Counted from the first letter of the stretch, positions 1 through 9,403 are shown. The stretch: DNA of 64,000 nucleotides from Candidatus Rokuibacteriota bacterium (GCA_016200085.1 JACQFL010000046.1:186001-250000), one strand, 5' to 3'. Numbers and translations: made by a program. Notes: generated from the letters alone by a model not told the origin.

Positions 1-1026
1 CGCGACCTCGGCGCGACCCTGGCCACGCTGCTCGGCGCGCCGACGATCGCGTCGAAGGAGTGGACGTTCCGGCAGTACGACCAGCAGGTCGGCATCAACA
101 CGCTGGTGTTGCCGGGCTCCGACGCCGCGGTGCTCCGGGTGAAGGGCACCCGCCGCGCGCTCGCGGTGAAGACCGATGGCAACGGCCGGCAGGTCTTCCT
201 GGATCCGCGCCGCGGCGCGGCCATGGCCGTGTGCGAGGCGGCGCGCAACGTGTCGTGCGCGGGCGGTCGGCCCATCGGGGTGACGGACTGCCTGAACTTC
301 GGCTCGCCCGAGCGGCCGGAGATCCTGTGGCAGTTCGCGGAGGCGATCGACGGCATCGCGGAAGCCTGCCGCCACCTCGACCTGCCGGTAGTGGGCGGCA
401 ACGTTTCCTTCTACAATGAAACCAGCGGGCAGGCGGTCCTGCCGACCCCGGTCATCGGCGTGGTGGGGCTGCTGGAAGACGCGGCTCGGCACAGCACGCA
501 GGGCTTCAAGGCGGCGGGCCACCGGGTGGCCCTGCTGGGCGGCGAGGCGGTGAGCCTGGGCGGCAGCGAGTACCTCTGGACGCTGCACCGCCGGCTGGCC
601 GGGGCGCTCGCCCCGCTCGACCTGGAGCTCGAGCGCCGGGTCCAGGCGGCGGTGCAGAACGCCGTGGAGGCGGGCCTGGTGGCTTCCGCGCACGACTGCG
701 CCGAGGGGGGCATCGCGGTGGCGCTCGCCGAGTGCTGCGTGACGGGACGCCAGCGGGTCGGCGCGCAGATCGCGCTGCCGGGCGGGATACGCGGCGACCT
801 CGCCCTCTTCGGCGAGGGACCGTCACGGATCGTGGTCTCGGTGGAGCCGGCGCGGGTCCGGGCGTTCGAGGCGTTGATGGCGGAGTCGGCGATTCCCTGG
901 CGCTGGATCGGCGCGACGGGCGGCGAGCGGCTGCGGATGGCGGTGGGCGAGGCGGACGCGATCGACGCGCCCCTGGAGCGTCTCGAGAGCGCGTGGAGGT
1001 CGGGTTTTGAGCGTCACATGGCGTGA
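1..1026 (+). CDS. purL: Phosphoribosylformylglycinamidine synthase PurL, C-terminal 341 residues (5' end outside window)
   Basis: PurL makes formylglycinamidine ribonucleotide from FGAR, ATP and glutamine-derived ammonia (fourth step of purine synthesis). The reading frame is open from base 1, so the N-terminal half lies upstream. Recognisable PurL pieces are the YDQQV..NT segment near the left edge, PGSDAAVLRVKG, DCLNFGSPERPE and GGNVSFYNET, which belong to the repeated PurM-like ATP-binding and C-terminal domains. The end overlaps the TTG start of purF by 20 nt, consistent with one pur operon. Its size suggests the small PurL that works with separate PurS and PurQ subunits, which would have to be upstream; this is inference. 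Confidence 0.95.
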   Translation, partial: RDLGATLATLLGAPTIASKEWTFRQYDQQVGINTLVLPGSDAAVLRVKGTRRALAVKTDGNGRQVFLDPRRGAAMAVCEAARNVSCAGGRPIGVTDCLNFGSPERPEILWQFAEAIDGIAEACRHLDLPVVGGNVSFYNETSGQAVLPTPVIGVVGLLEDAARHSTQGFKAAGHRVALLGGEAVSLGGSEYLWTLHRRLAGALAPLDLELERRVQAAVQNAVEAGLVASAHDCAEGGIAVALAECCVTGRQRVGAQIALPGGIRGDLALFGEGPSRIVVSVEPARVRAFEALMAESAIPWRWIGATGGERLRMAVGEADAIDAPLERLESAWRSGFERHMA

Positions 1027-2419
1027 CGACAAGTTCCACGACGAGTGCGGGCTGTTCGGCGTCTGGAACCACGCCGAGGCCGCCAACGTCACCTATCTCG
1101 GGCTCTACGCCCTGCAGCACCGCGGCCAGGAGTCGGCGGGCATCGCCGCGACGGACGGCCACAACTTCCACACCGAGAAGGCCATGGGCCGGGTGGCCGA
1201 CGTGTTCCATCCGGAGCGGCTCCGGCGGCTGCCCGGCCACCGCGCGATCGGCCACGTGCGCTACTCGACGGCGGGGACCTCGCGGCTGCGCAACGCCCAG
1301 CCCATCACCGCCAACACCGCGCGCGGCCCCATCGCCATCGCCCACAACGGCAACCTCACCAACGCCGAGGCGCTGCGCAAGGAGATGGAGGCCGACGGCG
1401 CCATCTTCCAGTCGAACTCGGACACCGAGGTGATCCTGCACCTGCTGGCGCGTGCCCCCGCCGGCCCGCTCGAGGAGCAGCTGCCCCAGGCGCTGGCGCG
1501 GGTGAAGGGCGCGTACTCGCTCCTCATGCTGACCCCGGGCGCCATGTACGCCATCCGCGATCCCAACGGCTTCCGGCCGCTCACCATCGGGCGGCTCGAC
1601 GAGTCCTGGGTGGTGGCCTCCGAGACGTGCGCGCTCGACCTCATCGAGGCCCGGACCGAGCGCGACGTGGAGCCGGGCGAGGTGGTGGTGATCCGCGATG
1701 GCGGCCTGAAGTCGTTCCGCGCCTTCCCGCCGGCCGAGCGGCTGCAGTGCGTGTTCGAGTACGTGTACTTCGCGCGGCCGGACTCGGTGCTCTGGGGCAA
1801 GAACGTCCACACCGTGCGCAAGGCGCTGGGGCGGCAGCTGGCGAGCGAGCACCCCGTCGAGGCGGACATCGTGATCCCCGTGCCCGACTCCGGCACCAGC
1901 GCCGCGCTGGGGTATTCGGAAGCATCCGGCATCCGGTACGAGATGGGACTGATCCGGAATCACTACGTCGGGCGGACCTTCATCGAGCCCAAGCAGGGCA
2001 TCCGACATTTTGGCGTGAAGGTGAAGCTCAACCCCATGCGCGAGATGCTCGAGGGGCGTCGGGTCATCGTGGTCGACGACTCCATCGTGCGCGGCACCAC
2101 GAGTCGCAAGATCGTGCGGATGATCCGCGGCGCGGGCGCGCGCGAGGTCCACATGCGCATCTCGTCGCCCCCGATCCAGTGGCCCTGCTACTACGGCATC
2201 GACACCCCGACCCGCAAGGAGTTGATCGGCGCCAGCCACTCCGTCGAGGAGATCCGCCGCTACCTCGCCGCCGACACCCTCGGCTATCTCTCGCTCGACG
2301 GCATGCTGAAGGCGACCGGCACCGACCCGTCGCAGTACTGTCACGCCTGCTTCACCGGCTCCTATCGCGTCGGCATCGAGCCCGAAGCGACGCCTCAGCT
2401 GCGGCTCTTCGACGCCTGA
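1007..2419 (+). CDS. purF: Amidophosphoribosyltransferase PurF (iron-sulfur type)
   Basis: Catalyses PRPP plus glutamine to phosphoribosylamine, the committed purine step. It is 470 aa with a TTG start inside the purL end. The Ntn glutaminase nucleophile is Cys14 in DECGLFGV, so a 13-residue propeptide should be removed, as in the Bacillus-type enzyme. The PRTase loop VIVVDDSIVRGTTS lies around residues 350-364. Four cysteines (about C248, C394, C445 and C448, the last two as CHAC) match the positions that ligate a [4Fe-4S] cluster in Bacillus-type PurF, implying oxygen sensitivity. The next gene, purM, starts 5 nt after the stop. Confidence 0.96.
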   Translation: MSVTWRDDKFHDECGLFGVWNHAEAANVTYLGLYALQHRGQESAGIAATDGHNFHTEKAMGRVADVFHPERLRRLPGHRAIGHVRYSTAGTSRLRNAQPITANTARGPIAIAHNGNLTNAEALRKEMEADGAIFQSNSDTEVILHLLARAPAGPLEEQLPQALARVKGAYSLLMLTPGAMYAIRDPNGFRPLTIGRLDESWVVASETCALDLIEARTERDVEPGEVVVIRDGGLKSFRAFPPAERLQCVFEYVYFARPDSVLWGKNVHTVRKALGRQLASEHPVEADIVIPVPDSGTSAALGYSEASGIRYEMGLIRNHYVGRTFIEPKQGIRHFGVKVKLNPMREMLEGRRVIVVDDSIVRGTTSRKIVRMIRGAGAREVHMRISSPPIQWPCYYGIDTPTRKELIGASHSVEEIRRYLAADTLGYLSLDGMLKATGTDPSQYCHACFTGSYRVGIEPEATPQLRLFDA

Positions 2420-2424
2420 TCGCC

Positions 2425-3456
2425 ATGGAGCCGCTGTCGTACCGGGACGCCGGGGTCAACATCGAGGCCGGCGACGAGGCGGTCCGCCGGATCGCGCCCC
2501 TGGCCCGCAGCACGGCGCGCCCGGAGGTGCTCGGGGGCATCGGGGGCTTCGCCGGCCTCGTGCGCGTACCCGCCGGCTACCGCGAGCCCGTGCTCGTGTC
2601 GTCCACCGACGGGGTGGGGACCAAGCTGAAGGTGGCGTTCCTCGCGGATCGCCACGATACCGTCGGGATCGACCTCGTCGCCATGGGCGTCAACGACCTG
2701 ATCGTCACCGGCGCCGAGCCCCTCTACTTCCTCGACTACATCGGCATGGCCCGGCTCGACCCGGCGAAGGTCGAGGCCATCGTCGGCGGGGTCGCGGCCG
2801 GCTGCCGTCTCGCGGGCTGCGCGCTGATCGGCGGTGAGACGGCGGAGATGCCGGGCCTCTACGCAGCCGGCGAGTACGACCTCGCGGGGTTCGCGGTCGG
2901 CGTCGTCGAGCAGTCGCGCATCGTGGACGGCCACGCGGTGAAGCCGGGCGACCGCGTGCTCGGGCTGGCGTCCTCGGGCCTGCACTCCAACGGCTTCAGC
3001 CTCGCGCGCCGCATCGTCTTCGACGCGCTCGGCCTCGGGGTCGACGCGCCGATGCCAGGCACCGGGCGCACCGTGGCCGAGGAGCTGCTGATCCCGACGC
3101 GCATCTACGTCCGGTCCGTGCTCGCGCTGCTGGCTCGCCTCGAGGTCCACGCCATGGCCCACGTCACCGGCGGCGGGCTGCCCGGCAACCTGCCGCGCGT
3201 GCTGCCCGAGGGGTGCCGGGCGGTCCTCCATCGCACGTCCTGGACCGTGCCCGCCGTCTTCCGGACCCTCGCCGCGGCCGGCGGCGTCGAGGACGCCGAG
3301 ATGTTCCGCGCGTTCAACATGGGCGTGGGTTTCGTGATCGTGGTGCCGGCCGGGGCGGCCGACGCGGCGACGACGCTGCTCCGCGAGGCCGGCGAGACGG
3401 TGTACGCGCTCGGCGAGGTCGTCGCGGGCGAGCGCGGCGTGGAGCTGGCGCCGTGA
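2425..3456 (+). CDS. purM: Phosphoribosylaminoimidazole synthetase PurM (AIR synthetase)
   Basis: Closes the imidazole ring of FGAM to AIR using ATP. It is 343 aa, normal for the family. The N-terminus MEPLSYRDAGVNIEAG is the classic PurM start. The ATP-binding STDGVGTK lies near residues 59-66, followed by GVNDLIVTGAEPLYFLDY, GGETAEMPG and the C-terminal HVTGGGLPGNLPR. The ATG sits 5 nt after purF. An in-frame extension upstream through purF has no family similarity and is ignored. Confidence 0.96.
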   Translation: MEPLSYRDAGVNIEAGDEAVRRIAPLARSTARPEVLGGIGGFAGLVRVPAGYREPVLVSSTDGVGTKLKVAFLADRHDTVGIDLVAMGVNDLIVTGAEPLYFLDYIGMARLDPAKVEAIVGGVAAGCRLAGCALIGGETAEMPGLYAAGEYDLAGFAVGVVEQSRIVDGHAVKPGDRVLGLASSGLHSNGFSLARRIVFDALGLGVDAPMPGTGRTVAEELLIPTRIYVRSVLALLARLEVHAMAHVTGGGLPGNLPRVLPEGCRAVLHRTSWTVPAVFRTLAAAGGVEDAEMFRAFNMGVGFVIVVPAGAADAATTLLREAGETVYALGEVVAGERGVELAP

Positions 3457-3525
3457 CCCGGGTCGTGGTGCTGGGCGGCATGCCGAACCCCTCGCCGCGG
3501 GGGCGTGACGCGGCGTGAGCGGCGC

Positions 3526-4155
3526 ATGAGCGGCCGCCTGCGCGTCGGGGTGCTGGCCTCGGGCCGGGGCTCGAACCTCCAGGCGCTGCTCGATGCCTGC
3601 CGACAGCCGGGGTTCCCCGCGGAGGTCGTGGTGGTGGTCTCCGATCGCGAGGCCGCGCCCGCGCTCGCGCGGGCCGCCGCCGCGGGCGTGCCCGCGGTCT
3701 TCCTGAACCCGAAGGACCACGCCGATCGCGCGGGGTACGACGCGGCCCTCCTCGGCTGCCTCGCCGGGCACGGGGTCGAGCTCACGTGCCTGGCAGGCTT
3801 CATGCGGATCCTCGGCCCGGCGTTCGTGCGTGCCCTGAGCGGGCGGCTCATGAACGTGCACCCGTCACTGCTGCCGGCGTTCCCGGGGCTCGCCGCGCAG
3901 CGGCAGGCCCTGGAGCACGGGGTCAAGGTCGCCGGCGCGACCGTGCACTTCGTGGACGAGGGCGTGGACACCGGGCCGATCATCGCGCAATCCGGCGTGC
4001 CGGTACTCGACGGCGACAGCGAGGCATCGCTGGCGGCCCGGATCCTCGTCGAGGAGCACCGGATCTATCCCGAGGCCGTCAGGCTGTTCGCGCTCGGCCG
4101 CCTGCGCGTCGCTGGCCGGCGGGTCACCATCGACACGGAGGGCGGGAGTCCATGA
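3526..4155 (+). CDS. purN: Phosphoribosylglycinamide formyltransferase PurN
   Basis: Transfers a formyl group from 10-formyl-THF to GAR. It is 209 aa from the ATG at 3526; a GTG at 3505 would add seven Arg-rich residues that do not look like the family. VLASGRGSNLQALLDA at the start is the phosphate-binding motif. The catalytic Asn and His lie in MNVHPSLLPAFPG and the Asp in HFVDEGVDTGPII. A 69-nt gap separates it from purM, unlike the overlaps elsewhere in the cluster. Its stop overlaps the purH ATG (ATGA). Confidence 0.95.
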   Translation: MSGRLRVGVLASGRGSNLQALLDACRQPGFPAEVVVVVSDREAAPALARAAAAGVPAVFLNPKDHADRAGYDAALLGCLAGHGVELTCLAGFMRILGPAFVRALSGRLMNVHPSLLPAFPGLAAQRQALEHGVKVAGATVHFVDEGVDTGPIIAQSGVPVLDGDSEASLAARILVEEHRIYPEAVRLFALGRLRVAGRRVTIDTEGGSP

Positions 4156-5714
4156 AGGTACGCCGGGCGCTGGTGAGCGTGTCGGACAAGACGGGCGTGG
4201 TCGACCTGGCGCGCGTGCTCGCGAAGCTCGGGGTCGAGATTCTCTCGACCGGCGGCACCGCCCGGCTGCTGCGCGAGGCCGGGCTGCCCGTGCGCGAGGT
4301 GGCGGAGGTGACGGGCTTTCCGGAGATGCTGGACGGCCGCGTGAAGACGCTGCACCCGAAGATCCACGGCGGCATCCTCGCGCGCCGCGATCTGCCCGAG
4401 CACGTGGAGGCGCTCGATCGCCACGGCATCCCGCCGATCGACCTCGTGGTCGTCTCGCTCTATCCCTTCGAGGCGACCGTGGCCCGCGCCGGCGTCACGC
4501 TGTCCGAGGCCATCGAGCAGATCGACGTCGGCGGGCCCACGATGATCCGGGCCGCGGCCAAGAACTGGACGGGCGTGGCCGTCGTCACCGACGCCGCCCA
4601 GTACGCGGCCGTCAGCGACGAACTCGCGTCCACGGGGGGCACCCTGTCCGAGGCCACGCGCTGGGGGCTCGCGCGCGAGGCGTTCCAGCGCACCGCCCAG
4701 TACGACGCCGCCATCAGCCGATGGCTGGCGACGCGCGAGGCCGCGCCCGGGACGCCGGCGTTCCCCGCGGCGCTCCGGCTCGAGGCCACCCGCGCGCTGT
4801 CGCTCAAGTACGGCGAGAACCCGCACCAGTCGGCGGCCTTCTACCGGCCGGCGGCCGTCGCGCCGGCGGGACTCGGCGCCATGCAGCAGCTCCACGGGCC
4901 GGAGCTCGGCTACAACAACCTGCTGGACTTCTCGGCGGCGCTGGGGCTGCTGCTCGAGTTTCCCGAGCCGGCCGCGGTGGTGATCAAGCACACCAACCCC
5001 TGCGGGGTGGCGGTGGCGGCGAGCGTGGGCGAGGCGACGGCGCGCGCCAAGGCCTGCGACCCGGTGTCGATCTACGGCGGCATCGTGGGGATCAACCGCG
5101 AGTGCGACATGGCCGTGGTGGCGGCGCTGGCCGGGATCTTCGTCGAGATCCTGTTCGCGCCGTCGTTCGCCCCCGACGCCCTCGAGGAGCTCAGGCGGAC
5201 GAAGAAGAAGGCGCGCGTGATCGAGGTGCCCTGCCGGATGCCGGCCGACGCGATCGAGTACCGGAGCGTGCTCGGCGGGCTCCTGGCGCAGTCGGCGGAC
5301 ACGGCCGATCTCGACGAGGGCACGCTCAAGGTCGTCACCCGGCGCGCGCCCACGGCCGACGAGACGGCGGCGCTGCGGTTCGGCTGGCGGGTCGCCAAGC
5401 ACGCCAAGTCCAACGCCATCGTGCTGGCCGCGCGCGATCAGGTCGTGGGGGTCGGCGCGGGGCAGATGAATCGCGTCGATTCCGCACGCCTGGCCGTGTC
5501 GCGCGCGCGGGAGGTCGGGCTCGCGACCGACGGTTGCGTGTGCGCCTCCGACGCCTTCTTTCCCTTCCGCGACGGCCTGGACGTCGTGGCGGCCGCGGGC
5601 GCGCGGGCGGTCATCCAGCCGGGCGGGTCGCTGCGTGACGACGAGGTGGTCGCGGCCGCGGATTCCCACGACATGGCCATGGTCTTCACGGGCATCCGTC
5701 ATTTTCGGCACTGA
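4152..5714 (+). CDS. purH: Bifunctional AICAR transformylase / IMP cyclohydrolase PurH
   Basis: Performs the last two steps to IMP. It is 520 aa, the standard length. The N-terminal IMP cyclohydrolase (MGS-like) domain shows [28 protein letters not shown] and [13 protein letters not shown]. The C-terminal AICAR transformylase domain has the KHTNPCG catalytic segment near residues 279-285 and ends with the usual GMVFTG-like run seen here as [13 protein letters not shown]. The ATG overlaps the purN stop. It is followed by the large perfect hairpin at 5742-5830, so it may close the first pur transcript. Confidence 0.97.
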   Translation: MKVRRALVSVSDKTGVVDLARVLAKLGVEILSTGGTARLLREAGLPVREVAEVTGFPEMLDGRVKTLHPKIHGGILARRDLPEHVEALDRHGIPPIDLVVVSLYPFEATVARAGVTLSEAIEQIDVGGPTMIRAAAKNWTGVAVVTDAAQYAAVSDELASTGGTLSEATRWGLAREAFQRTAQYDAAISRWLATREAAPGTPAFPAALRLEATRALSLKYGENPHQSAAFYRPAAVAPAGLGAMQQLHGPELGYNNLLDFSAALGLLLEFPEPAAVVIKHTNPCGVAVAASVGEATARAKACDPVSIYGGIVGINRECDMAVVAALAGIFVEILFAPSFAPDALEELRRTKKKARVIEVPCRMPADAIEYRSVLGGLLAQSADTADLDEGTLKVVTRRAPTADETAALRFGWRVAKHAKSNAIVLAARDQVVGVGAGQMNRVDSARLAVSRAREVGLATDGCVCASDAFFPFRDGLDVVAAAGARAVIQPGGSLRDDEVVAAADSHDMAMVFTGIRHFRH

Positions 5715-5741
5715 TCGGATGAGGTTGATCGGCGCGGGCCC

Positions 5742-5830
5742 TGGCGCGGGGGAGCCGTGGGGGGCGACGAGCCGGGGGAACCCACACCGGGCGGGGGTGG
5801 GTCGTCGCCCCCCACGGCTCCCCCGCGCCA
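5742..5830. repeat. Perfect 29-bp inverted repeat (long hairpin) after purH
   Basis: The left arm 5742-5770 and right arm 5802-5830 are exact reverse complements over 29 bp, separated by 31 nt. The loop can fold further because ACCCAC near 5780 faces GTGGGT near 5797-5802. The stem is almost entirely G+C and begins 28 nt after the purH stop. It has no clear T-run, so intrinsic termination is only possible. It may instead protect mRNA 3' ends or be a repeat-element remnant. No other copy of this arm was found in the window. Confidence 0.9.
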
Positions 5831-5990
5831 CCCGCGCGCCGGCCGCTTCATCCATCGCGCGCGAACTGCCACCGCTGCCGAGAAATCATCGACCGGCGTG
5901 TGATCCTCCGGCTTGGCGGCTTCGGCGCCATCGCGGCGTGACGGGTGGCATGGATGACCGCCTTTCGCGATCTGCGAACGAGGGATAGGC

Positions 5991-6899
5991 GTGGACGCTC
6001 GGGGGAATCCGGAGCGGGTGTATGGGTTGCGGGAGCTGACGCGGATTCTGAGTCTCACGCCGCGGCGGGCGGGGCAGTTGAAGCGGCTGGATCTGCTGCG
6101 CGCGGACTCCGGATACACGTTTCGGGATCTGCTCGCGCTGAAGGCGGCGAGCGCGTTGCTCGACGCGGGCGCGTCGGTGCGGAGCATCCGGCTGGCGCTG
6201 GACGGGCTGCGCAAGCAGGATCCCGAGCTCACCAGCCCTCTGACGGAAGTCCGGCTCGTCGTCGACGGTGGCCGGCTGCTCGTGCAGTCGGATCGCGTGC
6301 GCTTCGATCCTCGTACCGGCCAGACGGTGCTCGATCTCGACAGCGGCGGGCTCGAAGCCGCGGTCGCCGCCACGCTGGCCACCGGGCTCGTGCGTCCCCT
6401 GGCGCGGCCCGCCGAGGAGGCGGAGGCGTGGTTCGACCGGGCGAGCGAGTGGGACGGTGACCCCGTGCACTGGCCCGATGCCATCGACGCCTACCAGCGC
6501 GTGGTCGCCATGGACCCCACGTACGCCGCGGCGTGGAACAACCTCGGGCTGTTGCAGCACCGCATGGGGCGCCACGACGAGGCGCGCGAGGCGTACGGCG
6601 AGGCGCTCGCCCAGGACCCGCAGTGCGCGGAGGCCGCGTACAACCTCGGTTCGCTCGACGAGGACTGCGGCGACGCCGACAGCGCTGTGGCGCGCTATCG
6701 CGAGGCGCTGGCCCTCTCGCCCGATTACGCGGACGCCCACTTCAACCTGGCGGCGGTGCTCGCGCGACTCGGGCGCAACGACCAGGCCGCCGCCCACTGG
6801 CAGCGCTACCTCGTGCTCGATGCCGGCAGCCCCTGGGCGCGCATCGCGCGCGCGCACCTCGAGGTCGTGGAGCCCCCGGAGGGGAGCCGGCCGCCGTGA
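5991..6899 (+). CDS. MerR-type HTH protein with C-terminal TPR repeats
   Basis: 302 aa with a GTG start. Residues about 10-75 resemble a MerR-family winged helix (VYGLRELTRILSLTPRRAGQLKRLDLL, then SGYTFRDLLALKAASALLDAGAS). The middle is a beta-rich linker. Residues about 165-290 contain at least three tetratricopeptide repeats with the W..LG..Y and A..NLG..L patterns (AAWNNLGLLQHRMG, AAYNLGSLDEDCG, AHFNLAAVLARLG). No enzyme motif and no membrane segment are seen. It sits between purH and purD and its stop overlaps purD (GTGA), so it is co-transcribed with purD. A regulator sensing a partner protein is possible; the function is not known to me. Confidence 0.8.
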   Translation: MDARGNPERVYGLRELTRILSLTPRRAGQLKRLDLLRADSGYTFRDLLALKAASALLDAGASVRSIRLALDGLRKQDPELTSPLTEVRLVVDGGRLLVQSDRVRFDPRTGQTVLDLDSGGLEAAVAATLATGLVRPLARPAEEAEAWFDRASEWDGDPVHWPDAIDAYQRVVAMDPTYAAAWNNLGLLQHRMGRHDEAREAYGEALAQDPQCAEAAYNLGSLDEDCGDADSAVARYREALALSPDYADAHFNLAAVLARLGRNDQAAAHWQRYLVLDAGSPWARIARAHLEVVEPPEGSRPP

Positions 6900-8164
6900 A
6901 GGTGCTGCTGGTCGGCGGCGGCGGGCGCGAGCATGCCCTGGCTCGGATGATCGCCGCCAGCCCGCTCGTGGACGCCCTCTACGCTGCGCCGGGAAACCCC
7001 GGCATCCGCCGGCACGCGCGGCTGCTGCCGCTCGGCGGCGACGACCACGGGGCGCTCCTCGCGGCCGCCCGGCGTGAGGGCGTGGACTTCGCCGTCGTCG
7101 GTCCGGAAGTCCCGCTCGTCGCCGGCCTGGCCGACCGCCTGAACGAGGCCGGCATCACCACGCTCGGCCCCGGCGCCCGCGCTGCCGCGATCGAGGGCTC
7201 GAAGGCCTTTGCCAAGGACCTCATGGCGCGCCACGGCATCCCGACCGCGCGCTTCGCGACCTTCCGCGAGCCCGCCGCCGCGCGCGCGTACGCCCGCGAG
7301 CTCGGCGCGCCGGTCGTGGTCAAGACCGACGGGCTGGCTGCCGGTAAAGGGTCCCTGGTGTGCGCGACGCTCGCCGAGGCGGACGACGCGATCGCCGCGT
7401 GCCTCGAGCGGGGTGTCTTCGGGCTCTCGGGCGCCACCATCGTGATCGAGGAGTTCCTGCGCGGCGAGGAAGCCTCGTTCTTCGCGCTCGCCAACGGCCC
7501 GGACGTCATCCCGCTCGCCAGCGCCCAGGACCACAAGACCGTGTTCGACGGCGACCGGGGCCCGAACACGGGCGGCATGGGGGCCTTCTCGCCCTTCGCG
7601 CCGCTGGACGCGGCGATGCAGGCGCGCGTGATGCGCGAGATCGTGCGGCCCACGATCGCGGCGCTCGCCGCCGAGGCCGCGCCCTATCGGGGGATCCTCT
7701 ATGCCGGTCTCATGCTCACGGCCGACGGCCCCAAGGTCATCGAGTTCAACTGCCGGTGGGGCGATCCCGAGTGTGAGCCGATCCTGGCCCGCGCCGGCTC
7801 CGACCTCGTGCCGTTGTTCCTCGCCGCCGCCCGTGGCGAGCCGATGGCGCCGCCGCCCGCCTGGCGTCCCGAGGCATCGGTGTGCGTCGTCCTCGTGTCG
7901 GGCGGCTATCCGGGCAGCTACCGGACCGGGATCCCCATCGAGGGCGTCGGGGCCGCGGAGGCCGAGCCGGGGGTGAGCGTGCTCCACGCCGGCACGGCGG
8001 AGCGCGACGGGCAGCTCGTGACGAACGGCGGGCGCGTGCTCGCGGTGACGTCCGTCGGCGCGGATCTCGAGTCGGCGATCCGCCGCGCCTACGCCGGCGT
8101 GGCCCGGATCAAGTTCGAGGGCATGCACTACCGGTCCGACATCGGGCGGCGGCGCGCGCGATGA
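6896..8164 (+). CDS. purD: Phosphoribosylamine-glycine ligase PurD (GAR synthetase)
   Basis: Joins phosphoribosylamine, glycine and ATP to GAR. It is 422 aa from a GTG that overlaps the preceding stop. The N-terminal VKVLLVGGGGREHALA is diagnostic. The ATP-grasp region runs from about residue 105 (SKAFAKDLMARHGIPTA) through KTDGLAAGKGS, the FDGDRGPNTGGMGAFSP loop and the metal-binding KVIEFNCRWGDPE. An in-frame extension into the MerR/TPR gene is spurious. The stop overlaps the next ATG. Confidence 0.96.
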   Translation: MKVLLVGGGGREHALARMIAASPLVDALYAAPGNPGIRRHARLLPLGGDDHGALLAAARREGVDFAVVGPEVPLVAGLADRLNEAGITTLGPGARAAAIEGSKAFAKDLMARHGIPTARFATFREPAAARAYARELGAPVVVKTDGLAAGKGSLVCATLAEADDAIAACLERGVFGLSGATIVIEEFLRGEEASFFALANGPDVIPLASAQDHKTVFDGDRGPNTGGMGAFSPFAPLDAAMQARVMREIVRPTIAALAAEAAPYRGILYAGLMLTADGPKVIEFNCRWGDPECEPILARAGSDLVPLFLAAARGEPMAPPPAWRPEASVCVVLVSGGYPGSYRTGIPIEGVGAAEAEPGVSVLHAGTAERDGQLVTNGGRVLAVTSVGADLESAIRRAYAGVARIKFEGMHYRSDIGRRRAR

Positions 8165-8787
8165 AGCCCGGCGCGCTCGGGGTCCGGGTGCGGACGATCT
8201 CCTCCAGCGCTCCGGACGACGCGTGCCTGGGCGAGGCTGCGGCGGTGCTCGCCCGCGGCGGGCTCGTGGCCTTCCCGACGGAGACCTTCTACGGGCTCGG
8301 CGCCATGGCGCTCGACCCTGCGGCCGTGCGTCGCGTGGTCGAGGCCAAGGGGCGGCCCGAGAGCAAGCCCGTGCTCCTGCTGGTGGACTCGATCGCGATG
8401 GTCGAGCGGCTGGCGACCGAGATCACCCCCGCCGCCCGGGCGCTCATGCATCGCCACTGGCCCGGCGCGCTCACGCTCGTCGTGCGCGCGCGCGCGGAGG
8501 TGCCCGTGGAGGTGACGGCGGGCACGGGAACGGTGGGCGTCCGGCTGTCACCGCATCCCGTCGCGACCGGCCTGGTGCGCGCGCTGGGCCGGCCGATCAC
8601 CGCCCCGAGCGCGAACCCGAGCGGCTCGGCGCCGCCGACCACCGCGCGGGAGGTGCTCGAGGCCCTCGCGGGCGCGCTCGACCTCGTGCTCGACGGCGGC
8701 CCGACCGCCGGGGGCGCGGCCTCGACCGTGCTCGACGTGACCGGTGACCCGCCGCGGGTGATCCGGCGAGGCCCGATCGCCCCGTGA
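8161..8787 (+). CDS. tsaC: L-threonylcarbamoyladenylate synthase (Sua5/YciO/YrdC family)
   Basis: Makes threonylcarbamoyl-AMP from Thr, bicarbonate and ATP for tRNA t6A37. It is 208 aa, a single YrdC domain without the extra C-terminal Sua5 domain. The family signatures VAFPTETFYGLGA, KGRPESKPVLLLV, HWPGALTLVV, VGVRLSPHPV and the nucleotide-binding TAPSANPSGSAPPTTA are all present. It overlaps purD by 4 nt. The partner gene tsaB lies at 17378. The specific symbol (TsaC or a YciO-like paralogue) is inferred from the intact KxR/SxN motifs. Confidence 0.9.
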   Translation: MKPGALGVRVRTISSSAPDDACLGEAAAVLARGGLVAFPTETFYGLGAMALDPAAVRRVVEAKGRPESKPVLLLVDSIAMVERLATEITPAARALMHRHWPGALTLVVRARAEVPVEVTAGTGTVGVRLSPHPVATGLVRALGRPITAPSANPSGSAPPTTAREVLEALAGALDLVLDGGPTAGGAASTVLDVTGDPPRVIRRGPIAP

Positions 8788-8806
8788 GGCGCCCGGGGCG
8801 CGCGCC

Positions 8807-9403
8807 ATGACGGTCACCGGCGTGATCCAGGCCGGCGGCAGGAGCACGCGCATGGGCGGGCGGCCCAAGGCGCTGCTGGAGGTCGGCGGGCGACGCATCG
8901 TCGAGCGTGTGGTGGACGTGCTCGAGCCGCTCGTCGACGACCTGCTGGTGGTGACCAACACCCCGGACCTCTACGGCTTCCTCGGTCTGCCGATGGTGGT
9001 CGACCTCTTTCCCGATGCCGGCTCGCTCGGCGGGCTCTGCACGGGGCTGGCCGCCGCGGACGGTGACGTCGCGTTCACGGTCGCCTGCGACATGCCGTTC
9101 ATCCATCGCGAGGTCGTCCGGCTCGTGCTGGAGCGAGCCGGCCGGGCCGACGTCGTCATTCCGCGCGTCGGCGCGCAGCTCGAGACCATGCACGCGGCGT
9201 ACGGCAAGGCATGCCTGCCGCACATGCAATCGCGCATCCGCGCCGGGCGGCTCAAGATCGTCGGGTTCTTCGAGGACGTGCGCGTGCTCGAGATCCCGGA
9301 GACGGAGGTGGCGCGCCACGGCGACCCCGCGGTCGTCTTCATGAACGTCAACACCCCGGACGAGCTCGAGCACGCCCGGCGGCTGGCGGTCGCCGGTGGC
9401 TGA
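8807..9403 (+). CDS. mobA: Molybdenum cofactor guanylyltransferase-like nucleotidyltransferase (MobA family)
   Basis: 198 aa GT-A fold nucleotidyltransferase. It would attach GMP to molybdopterin to form the bis-MGD cofactor. The start motif is QAGGRSTRMGGRPKALLEVGG (family form LAGG.S.RMG..K; Lys21 is the predicted catalytic residue). DLFPDAGSLGGLCTGL and the metal-binding VACDMPF follow, ending in MNVNTPDELEHA, all as expected. The first residue of the motif is Gln rather than Leu. Specificity within the MobA/MocA family cannot be proven from sequence. It overlaps the next gene by 8 nt. Confidence 0.8.
   Translation: MTVTGVIQAGGRSTRMGGRPKALLEVGGRRIVERVVDVLEPLVDDLLVVTNTPDLYGFLGLPMVVDLFPDAGSLGGLCTGLAAADGDVAFTVACDMPFIHREVVRLVLERAGRADVVIPRVGAQLETMHAAYGKACLPHMQSRIRAGRLKIVGFFEDVRVLEIPETEVARHGDPAVVFMNVNTPDELEHARRLAVAGG

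Noticed and set aside
506-2344. Long open frame on the minus strand across purL and purF
   Set aside because: It is antisense to two certain genes, Arg/Pro/Ala-rich, and an expected shadow at this G+C.
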